64,000 nucleotides of DNA, taken from NCBI GenBank assembly GCA_038120095.1, contig JAYOKZ010000009.1:15932-79931 (forward strand). Direction: 5' to 3'. This DNA comes from UBA2589 sp038120095 (GTDB lineage: Bacteria; Gemmatimonadota; Gemmatimonadetes; Longimicrobiales; Gaopeijiaceae). A program made the translations under genes and the position numbers. The notes under the pieces are model-generated. The model was not told where the DNA came from and did not search any database. It was given only the letters and a program-made list of their open reading frames with translations. Positions 62,544-64,000 of the stretch are shown one piece after another (positions within the stretch are counted from its first letter, which is position 1; each line of letters begins with the position of its first letter).

Positions 62544-64000
62544 GCGAGGGGCACCGATTGGCCCGCCTGAACAAAGGCGTGCTCGTACATGAGGAGGGAG
62601 AGCAGCGCCGCTCCCGCGGCGATCGCGGGCGAGGACGCCGCAAAGACCAGCGCCAGCAGGCCAAGCGGGACAGCAACCCAGAAGAGGTGGGCGTACGCAC
62701 CGTGCGTCATGGCGCGGGCTGCAAGGCGGGCATGCGCGGTGGGATGCCCCATCGATGCTTCACCCACGGCCATGACCAGATGAATGGCCAGAGCAAGTTG
62801 AAAGAGAGCGGTCACCGGGGTCGGCACGCCGGACCCCCTCGCGATCAGTATGGTCACGGCAGCACCCGCCAGAAGCGCCTGCACCAGGAGATGCGCGGGG
62901 AGCAGCGGACTCTGCCACAGGTCCCGAGCGCGAGCCTGAGCGAAAAGGTAGGCGGTATAGACGGCGGTCATCACCGCGAGCGGCGCACCAGCCCAGCCAA
63001 GCATCGGGGTCAGATCCCCCCGACCGATCAACGCGAGGCCAAGATGTGCGGCAAGGATTCCTCCGTACCCCGTAATGATGAAGCCCCCACGAACGAGCCA
63101 ACTTCGCCACTGAGGCTTGAACAGGACCATCCAGAAGCGCTCGGGATGCTCCAGATCCCACACAAGAAGCGCTCCCGTCAGCATGAGACCCACCATCGCC
63201 ATGAGAGGCGCATGAAGTCCCCAGAGCGACCCGGTGAACGGCAGGAGCCCGAGTGCGCCAAGCACGAGAGGGACGAGATAGGCCCCGGCGGCAATGGACT
63301 TCGTGAAGGTGTAGGCACTCACCCGCCAGTCCCACGGTGCACGATGAATCACATCGTAACTCAGCACCGCAGCGGCCGATGAGTTGTTCGGCCCGGGATG
63401 TCCGGACGGCACCTGGTGTGAGACATCGCCCTGTTCACTCCACATGAACAACCCACCCTCGGGTCGGCGAGCAGCAAGCGGATCGAGCGTGACGTGGTCC
63501 GCCCCCTTGTAGAAGACCTTGGGCCGAGTCTCCTTCTCGGGTCTGCGCACGGCGACGGCATCACGGTGCACGATCTGACTGACCTTCGACAGGGGATCGT
63601 TCATGTCGCCCACCAGAAGCGCCTCCGACGGGCAAACGACGACGCACGCAGGCTCGAGCCCCACATCCAGTCGATGCGCGCAGAAGTTGCACTTCTCCGC
63701 GGAGTGATCTTCGGGATTGATGAAGATGGCATCGTACGGACACGCAGCGATGCATGCCTTGCACCCGATGCAGATCGATTTGTCGAAGTCGACGATCCCA
63801 TCCGGCCTCTGATGCATCGCCGCAGTCGGGCACGCAGCAACGCAGGGCGCATCCGCACACTGGTTGCACCGTGTCACCTGGAACGACCTGCGCGTATTCG
63901 GGAAGAAGCCCGAGTCCACGTACTTCACATACGTGCGGGTGACCGACAGGGGCACCTCATTTTCCGACTTGCACGCGGTGGTACAGGCATGGCACCCGAT
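62540..64000 (-). CDS. Fused FeS (DmsB/PsrB-like) and NrfD/PsrC-like membrane subunit, 5' end outside window
   Basis: At least 486 codons. The frame continues past the apparent GTG at 63955 to the edge with the peptide IGCHACTTACKSENEV, the first cluster motif of DmsB-type ferredoxins, so the real start lies beyond 64000. Further Cys groups: CNQCADAPCVAACP, CIGCKACIAACP and CNFC with PACVVVCP, together four 4Fe-4S clusters. After a linker comes an NrfD-like domain of about eight helices (WRVSAYTFTKSIAAGAYLVPL onwards), which would exchange electrons with the quinone pool. Fusion of the two subunits is unusual relative to PsrBC. Coupled to the catalytic subunit by ATGA. Confidence 0.93.
   Translation of the reverse strand: MGCHACTTACKSENEVPLSVTRTYVKYVDSGFFPNTRRSFQVTRCNQCADAPCVAACPTAAMHQRPDGIVDFDKSICIGCKACIAACPYDAIFINPEDHSAEKCNFCAHRLDVGLEPACVVVCPSEALLVGDMNDPLSKVSQIVHRDAVAVRRPEKETRPKVFYKGADHVTLDPLAARRPEGGLFMWSEQGDVSHQVPSGHPGPNNSSAAAVLSYDVIHRAPWDWRVSAYTFTKSIAAGAYLVPLVLGALGLLPFTGSLWGLHAPLMAMVGLMLTGALLVWDLEHPERFWMVLFKPQWRSWLVRGGFIITGYGGILAAHLGLALIGRGDLTPMLGWAGAPLAVMTAVYTAYLFAQARARDLWQSPLLPAHLLVQALLAGAAVTILIARGSGVPTPVTALFQLALAIHLVMAVGEASMGHPTAHARLAARAMTHGAYAHLFWVAVPLGLLALVFAASSPAIAAGAALLSLLMYEHAFVQAGQSVPLA

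Noticed and set aside
60045..62570. 841-codon open frame antisense to the molybdoenzyme gene
   Set aside because: Composition is Arg/Pro/His-rich, no recognisable domain; the opposite strand encodes a clear full-length oxidoreductase. A GC-bias shadow.
63953..63955. GTG start for the FeS-NrfD protein
   Set aside because: The frame continues to the window edge with the first ferredoxin Cys motif (CHACTTAC), so the protein starts beyond 64000.
1..64000. CRISPR arrays, transposases, prophage, toxin-antitoxin or restriction modules
   Set aside because: No regularly spaced repeats, no transposase or integrase motifs, and no recognisable defence or toxin genes were found on either strand.

Overview
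The window is a high-GC bacterial chromosome segment, very probably from a metagenome assembly: two runs of exactly ten Ns (1529-1538 and 30022-30031) each sit inside a gene. It is densely packed with chromosomal genes, many joined by ATGA, GTGA or TTGA stop/start overlaps. I see no phage, transposase, CRISPR array, rRNA or tRNA gene. The gene set (ECF sigma factors, eukaryote-type GlyRS, split MacAB/TolC, secreted amidohydrolases, cyanophycinase-like and GH109 proteins, fused FeS-NrfD subunit) suggests an aerobic or facultative heterotroph of the Gemmatimonadota/Bacteroidota-like sphere. I favour Gemmatimonadota, but this is inference without a database search.

Left part (1-13.0 kb): a leftward NatA / NatB-CPBP / thrC operon; a rightward ECF sigma, ZAS-type anti-sigma and double-PDZ protein; then a leftward operon led by a second ECF sigma factor followed by a small membrane protein, a Spy/CpxP-like periplasmic protein, a TolC-type channel, a LolD/MacB-type ATPase, a MacA-type lipoprotein adaptor and a MacB-type permease. 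A gene-poor 717-bp stretch follows.

Centre-left (13.7-30 kb): an orphan gene; a leftward HDAC-like deacylase, methyltransferase, M24 peptidase and priA operon; carB preceded by a 38-codon MetS-like transporter subunit; an HD hydrolase; an endonuclease III that lacks its iron-sulfur cluster region; an orphan; a zincin; an NSS transporter; ytoQ and glyQS.

Centre-right (30-44.6 kb): nfuA and a cyanophycinase-like protein, a GYF-like membrane protein, two secreted amidohydrolases, a HAD hydrolase, a secreted M24B peptidase, an orphan gene with its own promoter and terminator, a PA0069-type radical SAM protein, and proBA starting at an AT-rich perfect palindrome.

Right part (44.7-64 kb): nucleotidyltransferase plus SSS symporter, facing a leftward set of GH109 glycosidase and galactokinase, then a diheme cytochrome c and a NorB-like heme-copper oxidase subunit with unusual ligand positions; a secreted serine hydrolase; a helical TerB-like protein with an APC-USP fusion permease; and finally a translationally coupled operon of an FeS-NrfD fusion (cut by the right edge), a molybdopterin oxidoreductase, a TorD-like chaperone and a SulP anion permease, suggesting a respiratory enzyme for a sulfur oxyanion.
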